A DNA stretch of 64,000 bases from Agelas oroides. Taxonomy: Eukaryota > Porifera > Demospongiae > Agelasida > Agelasidae. Of the stretch, positions 11,399 to 22,573 are shown one piece after another. Made by a program: the position numbers and the translations under genes. The notes under the pieces were generated by a model, which ran no database searches, had not been told where the DNA came from, and saw only the letters and a list, made by a program, of their open reading frames with translations. Location: assembly GCA_949130485.1 (NCBI GenBank), contig OX422202.1, forward strand, positions 5,177,292 through 5,241,291. Direction: 5' to 3'. The stretch's first letter is position 1. Each line of letters begins with the position of its first letter.

Positions 11399-12142
11399 TT
11401 AAGCTCTTTATATTGTTTACGCTCAAGAACTTCAAACATTTCTTGAATACAAGACCATGCCTGTTAATTGTAATGATTACATGTTCTGTAGTGACTTATT
11501 TCTAAGCATTTATCACCCCAGCCATTTTCTTTATATGTATATAACCCTGCATGCAGCTACTACAACTTTGCTTTAAAATCTCCTTTGATTCATTAGAATA
11601 TACTGTAGTTCTTCACATCACTATTGTGAAAACTTCTGCAAATCCCTATATACTATAGTATCACTAGTGGAAGTCCCCATGAAGTCTATGGCAAAAGTTT
11701 GTCTGCATGTATGTCTCTCTGGTCGTATGTGAGCAGGCAAGTGAATGTACTAACTTGGGCCTGTCCCCACAGTGTCATCTAGTACTGTACTACTACATAC
11801 TGGATACCAAGTCAGTTACAGTATTGCAGTGCTATCTGGGTTGGATAAATATAGCTATAGTATAGTTATACCTATAGCATCTCATCACCAACTTTACACT
11901 GATAAACCTTACTCACAATTTGTAAGCTACATGAATTTTGTTTGAATTGAGCTAATAATAAGTAGAGGTGTTTGTGAGAACATTTATAACCCCGGGTGTG
12001 TCTATGTAACAGCCGATTAAGTTTTGCATTGTAAAATCAGTCGAGTAAATGGATGTACAGTAATATGGAGTGGATATGTTCACACTAATCATTTAAGTTT
12101 ACAAAGTCACTAATGTCATACCAGTAACTAGACTCCTCATGT
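11399..12142. other. Convergent 3' intergenic region
   Basis: 744 bp between the stop codons of two convergent Pmp-repeat genes. No gene or clear repeat is seen; 3' UTRs and polyadenylation sites of both genes are expected here. Confidence 0.5.
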
Positions 12143-15100
12143 TCACACATTGTCACAGTACTCAAGTATTGGCTCTCTTAGCTCATTAAAATTGAGAAAG
12201 AGAGGTTTCATTTCAACCCTGGCTGCACCTCCTTCTCTATCAGTGCTCCTCTCCCTTCTGTGATTATCAACTTTGGGCAAAGTATTTTTAGATTGCTTTT
12301 CTCGAATAATCTTCCATAGTTGTGTGGATCTTATGACGACAGCAGCATGACATACCAATATGCATGCAAACATGATGAAACTTGTGCCAAGTGAAGTGAA
12401 AATCAGTGCTTTCTGGTTTCCTCCAGCGAGTCTGAAAAACAGTGTGGCTGAAGACAGAGAAGTTAAGTTGCAAAGAAAGAAATACTCTAGCAGGTTCAGG
12501 TGTTGTGCTTTATAGACTCCTCCAGTAATGGATAGATGCACAAACAGGCCAACATTACATATGGTGATAACAAAGAGGTTGATCGCAGGATCACCAAGAA
12601 CATTTGCTGCAAACACTAAGAATAAAACCACTCTGACCAGCAGGAGAAACCCAGTCCAGTAGCGGTATTTGTTCTTGTAGGGACCCGTGTATGCATCAAG
12701 GAGTGGCTTTAGTTTTGGCACCCAGAATCTGAGCATTCTGTACTTTGACTTCAGCTGGATGTACTGTGTAAACACTAGCAACGCTGTGTATGGTACTGAC
12801 AGGAACAAGAGTACAAGCAGCGCAGCTGTGAATAAAACAGCATGCTTTCCTTCCAGATAGTTTACGTTTCCATCATAAAGCCACACTCTTTGCTGGTGTC
12901 CATCAGAGTGTGCAATGGTGGTAGATGAGAAAGCAGTGATGAGAAATTGTAGTAACTTGGCATAAGAGAGTAAGAACAGTGAAGCCAGGACTGGCACTGC
13001 ATTTCTGCCACTCAGCCTTGCTGCAATTGTGGAGTAGTGGCTGAGCACTATGATTGTGATGACCAGGAACCAGATGTAGAGTGGGAAAACAAACTGTAGC
13101 CATGTCTTGACATAGGCATCTAGCCCATTGTAGAAACAAGTCTCAATGCCGAGGTCTAAGTTGATCCAGGCTATGAACCAGCTGAGGAATGAGTTGGTTG
13201 TGTTAGGAGGGAAGAAAGTAGCATGGTTGGCTCTCACTATGTTAGCATAGAAGATGAGTCCATTGATTGTTCCCACAGATACAGTAAGATTTAGCACAAT
13301 CAAAAGTACCACTAAAGCTATCCCAGCTAAGGCAATGACTGGAACCCAAAGCAAGGCCCACAGACTCGAGCACTCCCTACACGCAGATGTTCCAAAGACA
13401 TGACTGAGGTTGTTCTGACATGCTCCACAGAGGATGCCAGAGCGATGGAATGCACACTGCTCATCTGGGTCCTCCAAGTCCAGGTCAAAGCTGTCAGGCT
13501 TGCAGTAGTCAAATGGGCAGTGCTTATGGACAATGAGTTCACTACTGGCTTTTTCTGTAGTGATCCAAAATGAATTCTTCCTCCAAATAGTTTGTGTATC
13601 AATACTGCAGTTTATTCCATGCTCTATCAGTTTGGAGTCACAGATGCACGTCATTGACTTGTTTTGAAACTCAAATCCCAAGGGACAAAGTAACATCTTG
13701 ATATTGATCAGTAAATTAGTAATGTACAAGTCCGGGTCTATTGACTTGTTTTGTGGGTTGTTGATTTCAATGGCTCTTTGTATTGTTTCTATATCTGGAG
13801 TGTCCAAGCTTTCTGTTTCCACTTCCATTGTTACTTTCACTTCTGAAGGAGACATTAATGTGTAGGTTAAATTAGTGCAGTGTCTTGCAACTTTCTGGGT
13901 ATGCTGCCAGTCTTTAATTCTAGGGTGGGTTCCATTTGTTAGTCTGTACAGAAAATCACTGCGAACTGTAGACGGTACGACTCCAAATTTTTGTCCTACT
14001 GCTACCATAGGTAAAGAAATTGTTGTACCAGGGTAAGCTGAAATGTTGTACTGGGTAATACTGCATTCAGGTTTTGAGTCAACGCACAGGCATACACGAA
14101 GAGGGTTTGATGAAACAACCGACAAATCTGACTCTCCTCGATCAATCTGAAACAAAGCATCAAATTCAGAATAGCCAGGTTCTCTATTTGGATCACCACA
14201 GAAATCAACCCACCCTCCATATAGGGCACTCCCAGCATAGTCAGCAGTGTTGTTTTCAATAATAACATGAGGTTCTATACTAGCACTCATTGTCTCTGCA
14301 ATCTCATAGAAACATGCTACGGCTTTGTAATCAGAGAGCATGTGATAATTTGCACTGTCCACATAAATTGCTCCTCCAAGATGATATGCATAGTTGCCAG
14401 TAAATTTGAGCTGTGCTTGCCTTCCTATCACAATCTTTGACCCTTCACAAAGGGACAGAGCCCCACCATTGTAACCTATATTGTCCACAAACTGCACATT
14501 TCCCTGAAAGATCAGTGTAGAAGCTTGAGCATAAATCGTTCCAGGAGTGCCCCTTCTATGTCCATAGTTTTGGATGAAGGCTGTGCTTCCCAGAAAGGTC
14601 ACTTGACTCTTCCACAGTGCTACAGTACCATATATACCTTCATTTCCTTCTACCAATATATCTTGCAGTGTAATTATGCTATTAGTCACTCGAATGGGTT
14701 CTCCTTTACATCCAATTACTTTTACCTTCTCCAGTACCACTAAAAAGATGTTTGAAATGTCCAGTCCAGAAGTAGCAAATACTTCACTTCCTTCAATGGA
14801 AACATTTTTGAACTTGGCCTTTAAATTGGTGCTCCCTTGATCTGTAACAACTTCTACTGCAGTGGTACCCATACCAACTTCAAAGTAGCTATCCGAAACA
14901 AGTACCGGTATAGTGTACTCAAACTGTTGATTGTGGTGTGGATTGGCCACACCACCAATGACTATTTCCTGCACTGAGAAACCAGGTGCTAAATTCTTCA
15001 AACACTTCAAGTCATCGCTAGACCTAACCCTGACTGCTTGAACAATCGTGTACTTGCAACTCCAATCAGTAACAAGCATGTGAAAATTACTATAATATCT

Positions 15101-15847
15101 CCCAATGTTGTTATACAATCTTACATTAACAATGTTCACATGAACTGTATATGTCTGGAGGAATATCAAACTAAGCCCACCTGCATTCATATACCCTTTT
15201 GATCTCCCATTTGCAAACTCTGAGTTAGCAATGTAACTAGAAACATGTAACAATTTGGGGAGGCTGTCCTCATCTTGAAATGTGAATGTGACAACACAAT
15301 TTGGTTCGTTACCAACAAACGAAGTCTGGTTCAGTATCAAACCAAAAGCATTAACCGCCACCATACCGGCACCTTTTGAGTCATGGATACGTGTGTTCAG
15401 TATGCTTACATTGGATGCAGCTTCAAGACGTAATGTTACAGTTGCATTTTCGCCAGAATCCGTTGATATTGTTGTTCCACAACCAGTAAAATGCAAATTT
15501 GAAATTGTTAAGCTCTGGACATTCCTTGCAATGACACTAAACTCACCCATGCAGTAAATTACACTGCTATTTAGATCACTAACTCCAGTGAGTGTAACAT
15601 TGACAACATCTATTATAGAAATATTCTTGCCGGCCACTAACTGTAGCACGTGCATTCCAGATAAAAACTTGAGCACTGTGTTTGATTCAACACGATGATG
15701 GTGAGATGTAAATTCCTGCAGTGTTAGGCATGGCTCTCCCGGGCATTCATTGCTGCTTGTTTTGATGAAAATGATTTCAGATGTGCAAGAGTAGTTGAGC
15801 ACAGTTACAAAGAGCAAGGTAGCAACTAGCCTGCTTGAAACATCCAT
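12143..15847 (-). CDS. Second beta-helix/multipass membrane protein of the Pmp family (1234 aa)
   Basis: Single-exon paralogue of the 6533-11398 gene with a shorter, more diverged solenoid. An upstream in-frame ATG at 15940 exists, but the ATG at 15847 is preferred because it places a hydrophobic signal peptide (MDVSSRLVATLLFVTVLNYS) at the N terminus. The ectodomain (about residues 25-560) has degenerate beta-helix repeats; only a few GGAI/GGAL motifs remain. A cysteine stem follows with CPFDYCKP and RSGILCGAC, then the multipass region from about residue 855 with WLQFVFPLYIWFLV and LLSYAKLLQFLITAF, closely matching its neighbour. The tail is basic then acidic. The two genes are convergent. 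No disruption was seen. Function is inferred only as cell-surface receptor or adhesion. Confidence 0.87.
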   Translation of the reverse strand: MDVSSRLVATLLFVTVLNYSCTSEIIFIKTSSNECPGEPCLTLQEFTSHHHRVESNTVLKFLSGMHVLQLVAGKNISIIDVVNVTLTGVSDLNSSVIYCMGEFSVIARNVQSLTISNLHFTGCGTTISTDSGENATVTLRLEAASNVSILNTRIHDSKGAGMVAVNAFGLILNQTSFVGNEPNCVVTFTFQDEDSLPKLLHVSSYIANSEFANGRSKGYMNAGGLSLIFLQTYTVHVNIVNVRLYNNIGRYYSNFHMLVTDWSCKYTIVQAVRVRSSDDLKCLKNLAPGFSVQEIVIGGVANPHHNQQFEYTIPVLVSDSYFEVGMGTTAVEVVTDQGSTNLKAKFKNVSIEGSEVFATSGLDISNIFLVVLEKVKVIGCKGEPIRVTNSIITLQDILVEGNEGIYGTVALWKSQVTFLGSTAFIQNYGHRRGTPGTIYAQASTLIFQGNVQFVDNIGYNGGALSLCEGSKIVIGRQAQLKFTGNYAYHLGGAIYVDSANYHMLSDYKAVACFYEIAETMSASIEPHVIIENNTADYAGSALYGGWVDFCGDPNREPGYSEFDALFQIDRGESDLSVVSSNPLRVCLCVDSKPECSITQYNISAYPGTTISLPMVAVGQKFGVVPSTVRSDFLYRLTNGTHPRIKDWQHTQKVARHCTNLTYTLMSPSEVKVTMEVETESLDTPDIETIQRAIEINNPQNKSIDPDLYITNLLINIKMLLCPLGFEFQNKSMTCICDSKLIEHGINCSIDTQTIWRKNSFWITTEKASSELIVHKHCPFDYCKPDSFDLDLEDPDEQCAFHRSGILCGACQNNLSHVFGTSACRECSSLWALLWVPVIALAGIALVVLLIVLNLTVSVGTINGLIFYANIVRANHATFFPPNTTNSFLSWFIAWINLDLGIETCFYNGLDAYVKTWLQFVFPLYIWFLVITIIVLSHYSTIAARLSGRNAVPVLASLFLLSYAKLLQFLITAFSSTTIAHSDGHQQRVWLYDGNVNYLEGKHAVLFTAALLVLLFLSVPYTALLVFTQYIQLKSKYRMLRFWVPKLKPLLDAYTGPYKNKYRYWTGFLLLVRVVLFLVFAANVLGDPAINLFVITICNVGLFVHLSITGGVYKAQHLNLLEYFFLCNLTSLSSATLFFRLAGGNQKALIFTSLGTSFIMFACILVCHAAVVIRSTQLWKIIREKQSKNTLPKVDNHRRERSTDREGGAARVEMKPLFLNFNELREPILEYCDNV

Positions 15848-16569
15848 ACTGCATAGCCTCAAACTGCATGAGTCCAGAAAATTACCACTCCTGGAAAATG
15901 GTATACTAAATTTGTACTTGTAGTAAATGTCAAATGACAAACACTGTTTTGATGTGACAAACCTAAGCCTTTCAGTGAATTATTCGGTTTCTATACCTGG
16001 CCAAAACATTGTGAATAAAAGTACTCCCAAAAAGAAGGTGATGACAACAACAATGCAATGATATGGCTTTTGCATAAACTTGAATGTAGCTCCTGCTTCT
16101 TGATGTAAACAAGAGCTAGAAGTGGAAATGGAAGAAAACGGCTTAATATAGGCTTAATATAATGGAGAATTGCAGTATTAATAAACCGCCTAATCATTGT
16201 AAACTTCACATTCAAAGGACACGTTTTCAATTTCCATCTTATATTTAGTGTAGTGGGTGGCTATCCATCACAGATCTACAGAGGAGCATAGCTAAGCTTA
16301 AAGCTGAAAGACCTGGCTGACCGACTCTGAGGACTATGCCGGTCTGGGAATACACTATTTTGAAACTGATTTGAGAGACAAAACCTTTGTAACTTCCACT
16401 TCCCTTTCAATTCAACTTATAGTCAAAACTAGACTAGCTGGAATGGAAACTGTATTTGTAAGATGTCATGAGAGCAGCCAGGGATTTCAAAACCCTGCTG
16501 TTTACAGTGTACACAATCATGATAAAGAGAAAGAAAGCTACATTGCCTGAGGCATCCAGCCTGGCTGTT

Positions 16570-16665
16570 ATAAGCTCCTCTGCTGTGAGCCCAGTGGCTC
16601 TGTGGTAAGAGCAGTAATAATTGGAAGGTCCCAAGTTCAAATCTCAGCTGGATCCCAGATCTTTC
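16570..16665 (+). repeat. tRNA-derived SINE-like head
   Basis: An internal RNA polymerase III promoter pattern is visible: an A-box-like GTGGCTCTGTGGTAAGAGC near 16591 and a B-box-like AAGTTCAAATCTC near 16632. The spacing is about that of a tRNA gene. The sequence does not fold into a complete tRNA and is followed by a CTTTCTCTCTCTCC run. A SINE head is the best reading; a tRNA pseudogene is the alternative. Confidence 0.5.
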
Positions 16666-16849
16666 TGTCGACTTTCTCTCTCTCCAAAGAGTACATCATG
16701 CAGACTCATGTATACTGTAATGTCACAAGCAAGTGATCACTCTCCACCCTCTTTAGTGAGCATAGCTAAGTGGTCTTTGTACACATTATGCAAAAATAAA
16801 ATAATATATGCTATGTATATCAGCCATAAGTAGCCATAGCATGTGTAGT

Positions 16850-17130
16850 ACACAGAAGCAGTACACTGAGAAGAACATAAAATACCAGCACATAGCAATA
16901 TACTGTAGCAGAATACAGCAGTACAGTAACTGCAGCATAGAACAGGCTAGCCAAATCAGGTTCAGCAGTAGTAAATATTAGTCTGGTGTATGTGTCGATG
17001 TAGCTACACTGTCCAAAGAGGAATATGATACGACAGACAGTTTTAATTGGAAGTATCAACTAATACGAGAAAAAAAAGTTGAAATCATGACTTGTCATAT
17101 TTGTGTTCCTGCATGGTATTGTAAAAAGAG
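16850..17130. repeat. Dispersed repeat shared with duplicated blocks
   Basis: The segment containing AGCACATAGCAATATACTG, ATCAGGTTCAGCAGTAGTAA and TTAGTCTGGTGTATGT recurs at about 34660-34920, 37720-37960 and 55400-55630. This copy is the most diverged and lies outside the duplicated blocks, so the sequence is an independent repeat family rather than part of the duplication only. Confidence 0.7.
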
Positions 17131-17424
17131 AGCAAATGTAACTTTAAACAGTTCTAGCTACTAGAAAAACAAAGGACATGTTGTTGTGTCCTTTGGCATA
17201 GTTTGGAATGTGATTGCAAGTATACCAAATATTAAGTTAATGGAAATCTTAATGAATTTACTTGAAATTCTAACTGTTGTCATAGCATCACAAACTTTGA
17301 ATCTTAGCATGCATGATTATAGATCAAAATGTCAGTGTTTCTGTACTTGGTGATTAACTAGTGCTTTCTGTACACATTACTCTGTTACAGTTCATGCCAG
17401 GACACAGCCTAGCTTCGTGGAGTG

Positions 17425-17585
17425 GAAATGACAGAGATATCCACTCCTAACTCTTTACCAACCATGATCCACATGAACAATACACAAATCAGTTGATTTG
17501 CTGACATATTTAAGGCAAAACTCCAATTCATCATATCTGCTTGATAATGTTACAGACCACCCTGTTAATCAGACCAGTCAGTTTT
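17425..17585 (+). pseudogene. 3' end remnant of a Pmp-repeat multipass gene
   Basis: Text around CCACTCCTAACTCTTTACCAA and GTTGATTTGCTGACAT matches the last codons of the gene ending at 11398 (CCCACTCCTACCCC, CTTGATTTGCTGACATCA). The match continues weakly into the 3' UTR (CCTGTTAAT). The conserved piece is about 75-150 bp with no intact reading frame. It shows that another family member once stood here, or that a 3' fragment was copied here. Confidence 0.6.
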
Positions 17586-18475
17586 GTTTTGTTTTTATCA
17601 AGGCTTGCATGTACACACATTACAATTTTGCAATCAATATCTGAAAAGTGCTTTTTAGTATGCATATTGCTTGTAGTTTTCACAATTCTGCAAGCTATGT
17701 ACACTACGGTATTATGGGGTGGGCCTGAGCTTGTAGTCCATGGAAAATGTTGTCTGTACATCATTCTGATGAGATGTCGAATTGGTCAGCTGGGAGAACT
17801 GTTAGTCCAAGTCGTACCCATTTTTTGGCAACCAAGTAGATCTATACAAAGGTCTATTGAGAACACTTGTGCTGTGTGATGCTAGTACTGTTATAGGTAG
17901 GCTATTAGTGCAGCATTCACAGATTCTTTAACCACAGTACCTTCTGAAGTTTATACTCTAGCACTATTCCTACAGATGTACTATTAACTAGCTAATAGTA
18001 ACTAATAGTATGTTAACTTTGTTATAAGACTTCTTGAAAAAGATTTAGCCTCAACGGAGGAGCCAGACAACAGTTTATCTATACTGGATAGCAAGGCAAG
18101 CCTTGACCTAAAATTGTGCGCAAATTTATAATAAGGAGCTCATGATTATACTAGGAAGTTGGCTATCACTGGGAGCAAGCATGAACAAGCTGCTTGCAGA
18201 TGTACGTATGTATGTATGTGTACATGTGGGGTGAAATAAGTAAGCCCCAATCAAATCTCGTAACTTAAACTGTTTACTGTGTATAATCTGAAGCCACACT
18301 GAGCAATTGCTCAGCAATACCACTCATTTTAATGAAATAGTACAAACTTACAGTTTGGGACTTTAGCAGTAACAAGCATGCAATAATTCATAGCTATATG
18401 CACCAGTCATTGACAAGTGCATGTCCTGGAATTAAACACTCATTTATAGTGAGTAAAATATTTCCTGCTTCACTG

Positions 18476-20647
18476 TTAGTGCTGTTTGTTATCAGGTCTG
18501 AAATGTCTCAGAAATGGTGGCCAACATTTTGGAAGGAACAAAAACATTTGACAGAGGATGGCAGTAGAATTTTCTGCAGCAAATATGAGGTAAACTCGAA
18601 TCTCACGATTAGTGATGATCAGTGGAAGTGGGATTAAAGTGTAGGTGATGAGAACATTCAAGTAGATAAATGCATTGACTTTCTTTGTGTCTTTGAAATG
18701 CTGTCGTCGGATCTTTCTTGTCAGAATTGCAAGGAATACTAAAATGATAGTAATAAACAAAATTTCACATTCATATATGACTGATCCAAAAACGTGTGGC
18801 AGGATACAGACTTGAATAACCTCATAGAATGGAAATGAAGCTTCAGGTGTCACCAATATTTCATTGTTAATACTATCCCTACCATTAAACACTTGCAAGA
18901 GAGTGAGGAAGATCATATCAATCCCAACCATGACCACAACTCCAGCAAAAAGTACCCCATCAGACCATCGCTTCCCCAGTTTCCCAAAGTAGGTAAATAT
19001 ACGATAAACTCTGAGCATTCTCATGAAGAGTGGGGCTAATATAAGATGGAGACCTAAACTCGAACACCACAGAGGTGCATTGCAGAAGAAGACTCCATCA
19101 TGAATCACAGCTGGTGAAAGAGCTGAAACCATGGCACTGGCAAACAGAGAATAGCATCCTAAAAACATGATGAGACTGAGGTAAGGACTTGTTGCCTTAA
19201 TCTCTGGTGCATTGCGATAGTAGAGAAATAGAATCAGCATGGCTGTAGTGAGAATGATGAGCACTGCTTCAATTGTGAGCAAAACTGCAGTAATAGCAGC
19301 AGATTGGAGATTGTAGATTCTTGGTACTTTATCATCTGGACTCCTTCCTATGGCTGTTTCATTGCACTGTCTGTCACTTATGACTGTGTACAGTTCAGCA
19401 GTTCCATTCCTGATAAGAAAGATGTTCACAGCAACTTCAGATTCACCGTTGTTGTCAAAGTTTACATCTCCAAGAGCACCAGTGAATGACACATCTGACA
19501 ATTTATTCTTAGCCATCTCAATTATTTTAATCTTATGCTCAGTTCCTTCTAGTGTTTGCAAAGAGACATTCAGTGCAATTGCAGTGGCCCACACAGAGTC
19601 ATGTAAAGCATTGGAATAGGGATTTGGCTTCAAGGAGGTGTTATATTGGGAAGAAAACCAAACTAAACTTTGCAGGTAGTCATCATAGTACTCAGTGTAT
19701 GTTTGTCCTGAAACAATCACTTTGTTTGAATCATTTATGCTGAGCTGATACTGTATAAGAAACACACCTTCAAGTGCACTTCTCATTGTATCATTGTCAC
19801 AAGTGCTAGTGGCATGAAAGAAATCCTCTACCTGGTGTTCATAAACTATCCATGTGTGTTTCAATTGTGGCCAACGAAGACTCTGCTTGTATGCCAAACA
19901 CAATACTTCTGCTGCTTGTTCTAGGCCAACTGACAATATCACGATCCTTTCCCCACGTCCTTGTAATGTCCTCAGTAGAGATGGGGCACCTCGAAAAGGG
20001 TAGAAAGCTAGATTACCTCCCAGCATAGTAACTAGTGCAGGATAAGAGTGTTCCATGCTGTTGTCACTAACCACTCCAACTCTTGTCCAATTAAACTGTT
20101 TCATCAAATTGCACACTGCCTCAGCATATACTGCAGAAGATGGAATGATGTGAAACAAGTGTGGGTACTGTACCCTGTCATGAATGGCTGGAGATGGTGA
20201 GCCCAAAATCTGCAGGAGGTTTGTCCCACTTCTTTCAGCAATCAGTGCTACAGCTTTTGCTAGTTTGGTACAGAAAGCCCCCACAACTCCAACGAGGTGC
20301 TGTTCTTCCTGAGTTATCTCATTGACAAATTGAAAGAGGGCATCACCAGGGTAGCCATGATCACAAGTTCCAGTGTCCAGTTCAGTCAGCTCCAGGTTGT
20401 ACCCATGTAGGATGGTGGGGTCCTGGTTGATTCTGTCCACCGCCACCTGTGCAGCTGGAAGGAGTTCAAGTCCCCTGTCCCATCTTGGGGTCCATGCACT
20501 GTCTTGATGAGTCTTGAGATTCAGCATCACTAAGAGTCGCAGTGTGGTTATATTTGTAGCACAAGCTAGGTGTGCTTGTGTAGACAAAAATACAATGAGA
20601 AAAACTAATGCGACATAAACTCTTGTCCAGTATACCATCTTCTTCAT
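18476..20647 (-). CDS. Metabotropic GABA-B-like receptor, class C GPCR (723 aa)
   Basis: Intronless gene for a class C G-protein-coupled receptor. Residues 1-30 form a signal peptide (LVFLIVFLSTQAHLACA). Residues about 35-420 form the periplasmic-binding-like ligand domain (RWDRGLELLPAAQVAVDRIN, VGVVGAFCTKLAKAVA, SPSPAIHDRVQYPHLF). There is no cysteine-rich linker before the seven-transmembrane domain, as in GABA-B rather than mGlu receptors. Seven membrane spans run from about residue 455 to 715, with YKQSLRWPQLKHTWIVYEHQ in the second lobe and NAPEIKATSPYLS in the first intracellular loop, as in GABA-B types. The cytoplasmic tail is very short (FRPDNKQH), so it lacks the coiled coil used by vertebrate GABBR1/2 for pairing. 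Sponges have many such receptors; the ligand is not predictable. Confidence 0.92.
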   Translation of the reverse strand: MKKMVYWTRVYVALVFLIVFLSTQAHLACATNITTLRLLVMLNLKTHQDSAWTPRWDRGLELLPAAQVAVDRINQDPTILHGYNLELTELDTGTCDHGYPGDALFQFVNEITQEEQHLVGVVGAFCTKLAKAVALIAERSGTNLLQILGSPSPAIHDRVQYPHLFHIIPSSAVYAEAVCNLMKQFNWTRVGVVSDNSMEHSYPALVTMLGGNLAFYPFRGAPSLLRTLQGRGERIVILSVGLEQAAEVLCLAYKQSLRWPQLKHTWIVYEHQVEDFFHATSTCDNDTMRSALEGVFLIQYQLSINDSNKVIVSGQTYTEYYDDYLQSLVWFSSQYNTSLKPNPYSNALHDSVWATAIALNVSLQTLEGTEHKIKIIEMAKNKLSDVSFTGALGDVNFDNNGESEVAVNIFLIRNGTAELYTVISDRQCNETAIGRSPDDKVPRIYNLQSAAITAVLLTIEAVLIILTTAMLILFLYYRNAPEIKATSPYLSLIMFLGCYSLFASAMVSALSPAVIHDGVFFCNAPLWCSSLGLHLILAPLFMRMLRVYRIFTYFGKLGKRWSDGVLFAGVVVMVGIDMIFLTLLQVFNGRDSINNEILVTPEASFPFYEVIQVCILPHVFGSVIYECEILFITIILVFLAILTRKIRRQHFKDTKKVNAFIYLNVLITYTLIPLPLIITNREIRVYLIFAAENSTAILCQMFLFLPKCWPPFLRHFRPDNKQH

Positions 20648-21059
20648 CTGCTATCTAGTTATCATTCACAAAAGTACAACTTTTGTATATAACTTGAAAC
20701 TAAAAACTAACAATAGAAAGCCTGATGCCATATGTGGTTGTTTAAGACCATGTAAACAACTTGAGGGGAAGCCCAGATATCCTACAACCACAATGTACTG
20801 ACTAACATCTGTGAGGAAGTCGCTATATACAACAGCATTTCAAAGGTTGCAGTAAACATGTTTTATGCACTTTATGTCCAATTTTATACTTTTCACATAT
20901 GCTGACATTTTCTTTTGATTGGCTTCACTCTGCTTCTGTTTGTTCTCCTCAGCTGTGATAAAATTCACCTCAGCAGTTGCTTGTCCTCTCAGACATTAAT
21001 TTCATTAGTTCATAGATGTTTGGGTGGGCTATTCAAATATTGGCTAGCATAAAACTAGG

Positions 21060-21480
21060 CATGGGGGGTTGTGGGAGTATAAACACACATAATTATAAAG
21101 CTTGTGTAGTCTGTTTTCATTGACACACCCTAAACAGTCAGTTCCTGTATGTTGGGTCTTGTTTGGTCGTTAGTCTTCAGGTGAAGTGATAGTGAGGCTT
21201 TTCTGGAGACAGACTTTCAGAATGAAGCTTAAGTCTATATGTGTGTTATTGGAAGATCCCCATGGTACTTCATGCGGGCGGTGTGTGTAGTCTCTGTGTA
21301 GTCTGCTTCCATTGACCCACCCTGGAAGTTGCCATATAGTTTGACAAAGTAAACAGTTGTGAGACTTCTCTGAAGACAGATTTCAGGCCTCCTAACTTTG
21401 ATGAAGCCTGAAATCTATATATACAATGTCAACACAAAAAATTTTAAATAGGTATCTACCATAAGAGGTCATTAGCTAAT
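21060..21480. repeat. Dispersed non-coding repeat, copy 2
   Basis: Partner of 4440-4900, sharing GTGTAGTCTGTTTT, CAGTCAGTT and GTTGGGTCTTGTTT in order. A shorter internal echo (TGTGTAGTCTGCTTCCATTGA) lies near 21295. Confidence 0.6.
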
Positions 21481-21635
21481 TGGAAGATAGGAGCATCTGC
21501 TCATGAACAACTGACTGATAGCAATGGGCCAAACAATGAACTGCTTAGAGATTTATATATGTGTTGTTCTATTACAAGTCTTGGTAGCATGCAAAAGTAA
21601 ACTTACAAATTCAGTTGTTGCTCTTTGTACATATA

Positions 21636-22019
21636 TATCCTCATTGTGTGTAGCTATACACACAATGAGGATAATTATTGCCATGAGGCTGTAGAAGCCA
21701 TGAGGCAGAAGCTTTCTTCCAAGGCTTTTAAAGTCTTATATCCATGAAACTAAGGGTACGCACTGTGCATGTGCGCAGCAATCTCTACTCTGTGCACCCC
21801 ACTTCTTCAATCTCTGGATCTGCCCATGAGTTACAATATCCTCATTGTGTGTATAGCTACACACAATGAGGATATTGTACTCCTACCCAAGGATATATAT
21901 ATATGGCAAAGTCCATGCATAATTCATAGTACAGATCAGGGGTAGCTTGCTGTTCCCATAACACATCCCTCAGATTCATATAGATGTAAGACTTCAAAAG
22001 CTTCTGCCTCATGGCTTCT
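21636..22019. mobile_element. Nested hairpin foldback element
   Basis: Two short hairpins, at 21636-21673 and 21834-21877, each pair TATCCTCATTGTGTG with its complement. Their loops are reverse complements of each other. Outside or between them, AGAAGCCATGAGGCAGAAGC (21693) pairs with GCTTCTGCCTCATGGCTTCT (22000), so smaller hairpins sit within a larger inverted repeat. The element is non-coding and its family is unknown. Confidence 0.7.
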
Positions 22020-22483
22020 AATGTCCTAAAGCCTTAAGGCTTCTAAACAGGTTTCTAAACTACACAAAGAAGTGATGAAGGCCTGTATGCAAGGCATTAC
22101 AATAAATCAGATTGAAACTGCTGCAAAGTGTTGAAAAAATGCTGGATCCAGAGCAAAATCACTGCACTAAACATGAATGACATTTTCTAGTTAAGATAAA
22201 GTGGCATCCTTCAGCCGTTTGTGCAACATAATATGGGTATCTGTGCTACATTATAGACGTCATTGTGTCTATGAAGGTACACTGATTTTCCTGATGAAAC
22301 ACACTTATCACCAGAGTGGACGGTGGGGCAGCTAACCATCCATGAACAGGGATGACAAAGATCACAGACCTGAGTTATGATCAGACGGTCACACAAAAAA
22401 GTGAGGAGAGCCTGTACACAAGGCATTACAAAAAACAACAAAAAAAAACAACAGATGCCAGTTACAGAGCATAGGAGCAATCT

Positions 22484-22573
22484 CACATCAATATGTCACT
22501 TGTGGAGATCGATGCGCACTCTACAAGGCACATCAATATGTCACTTGTGGAGATCGATGCGCACTCTACAAGG
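22484..22573. repeat. 45-bp tandem duplication
   Basis: Two perfect consecutive copies of a 45-bp unit starting CACATCAATATGTCACTTG and ending CTCTACAAGG. The length is a multiple of three and the duplication keeps a frame open, but no gene is recognised here. Confidence 0.95.

Larger units (their letters stand above)
15848..18475. other. Intergenic region with decayed repeats
   Basis: Between the start of the second Pmp gene and the 3' end of the GABA-B-like gene. It contains a tRNA-derived SINE-like segment, a dispersed repeat and a Pmp-gene 3' remnant, listed separately. Nothing else with coding character was found. A short GTAT run lies near 18205. Confidence 0.5.
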
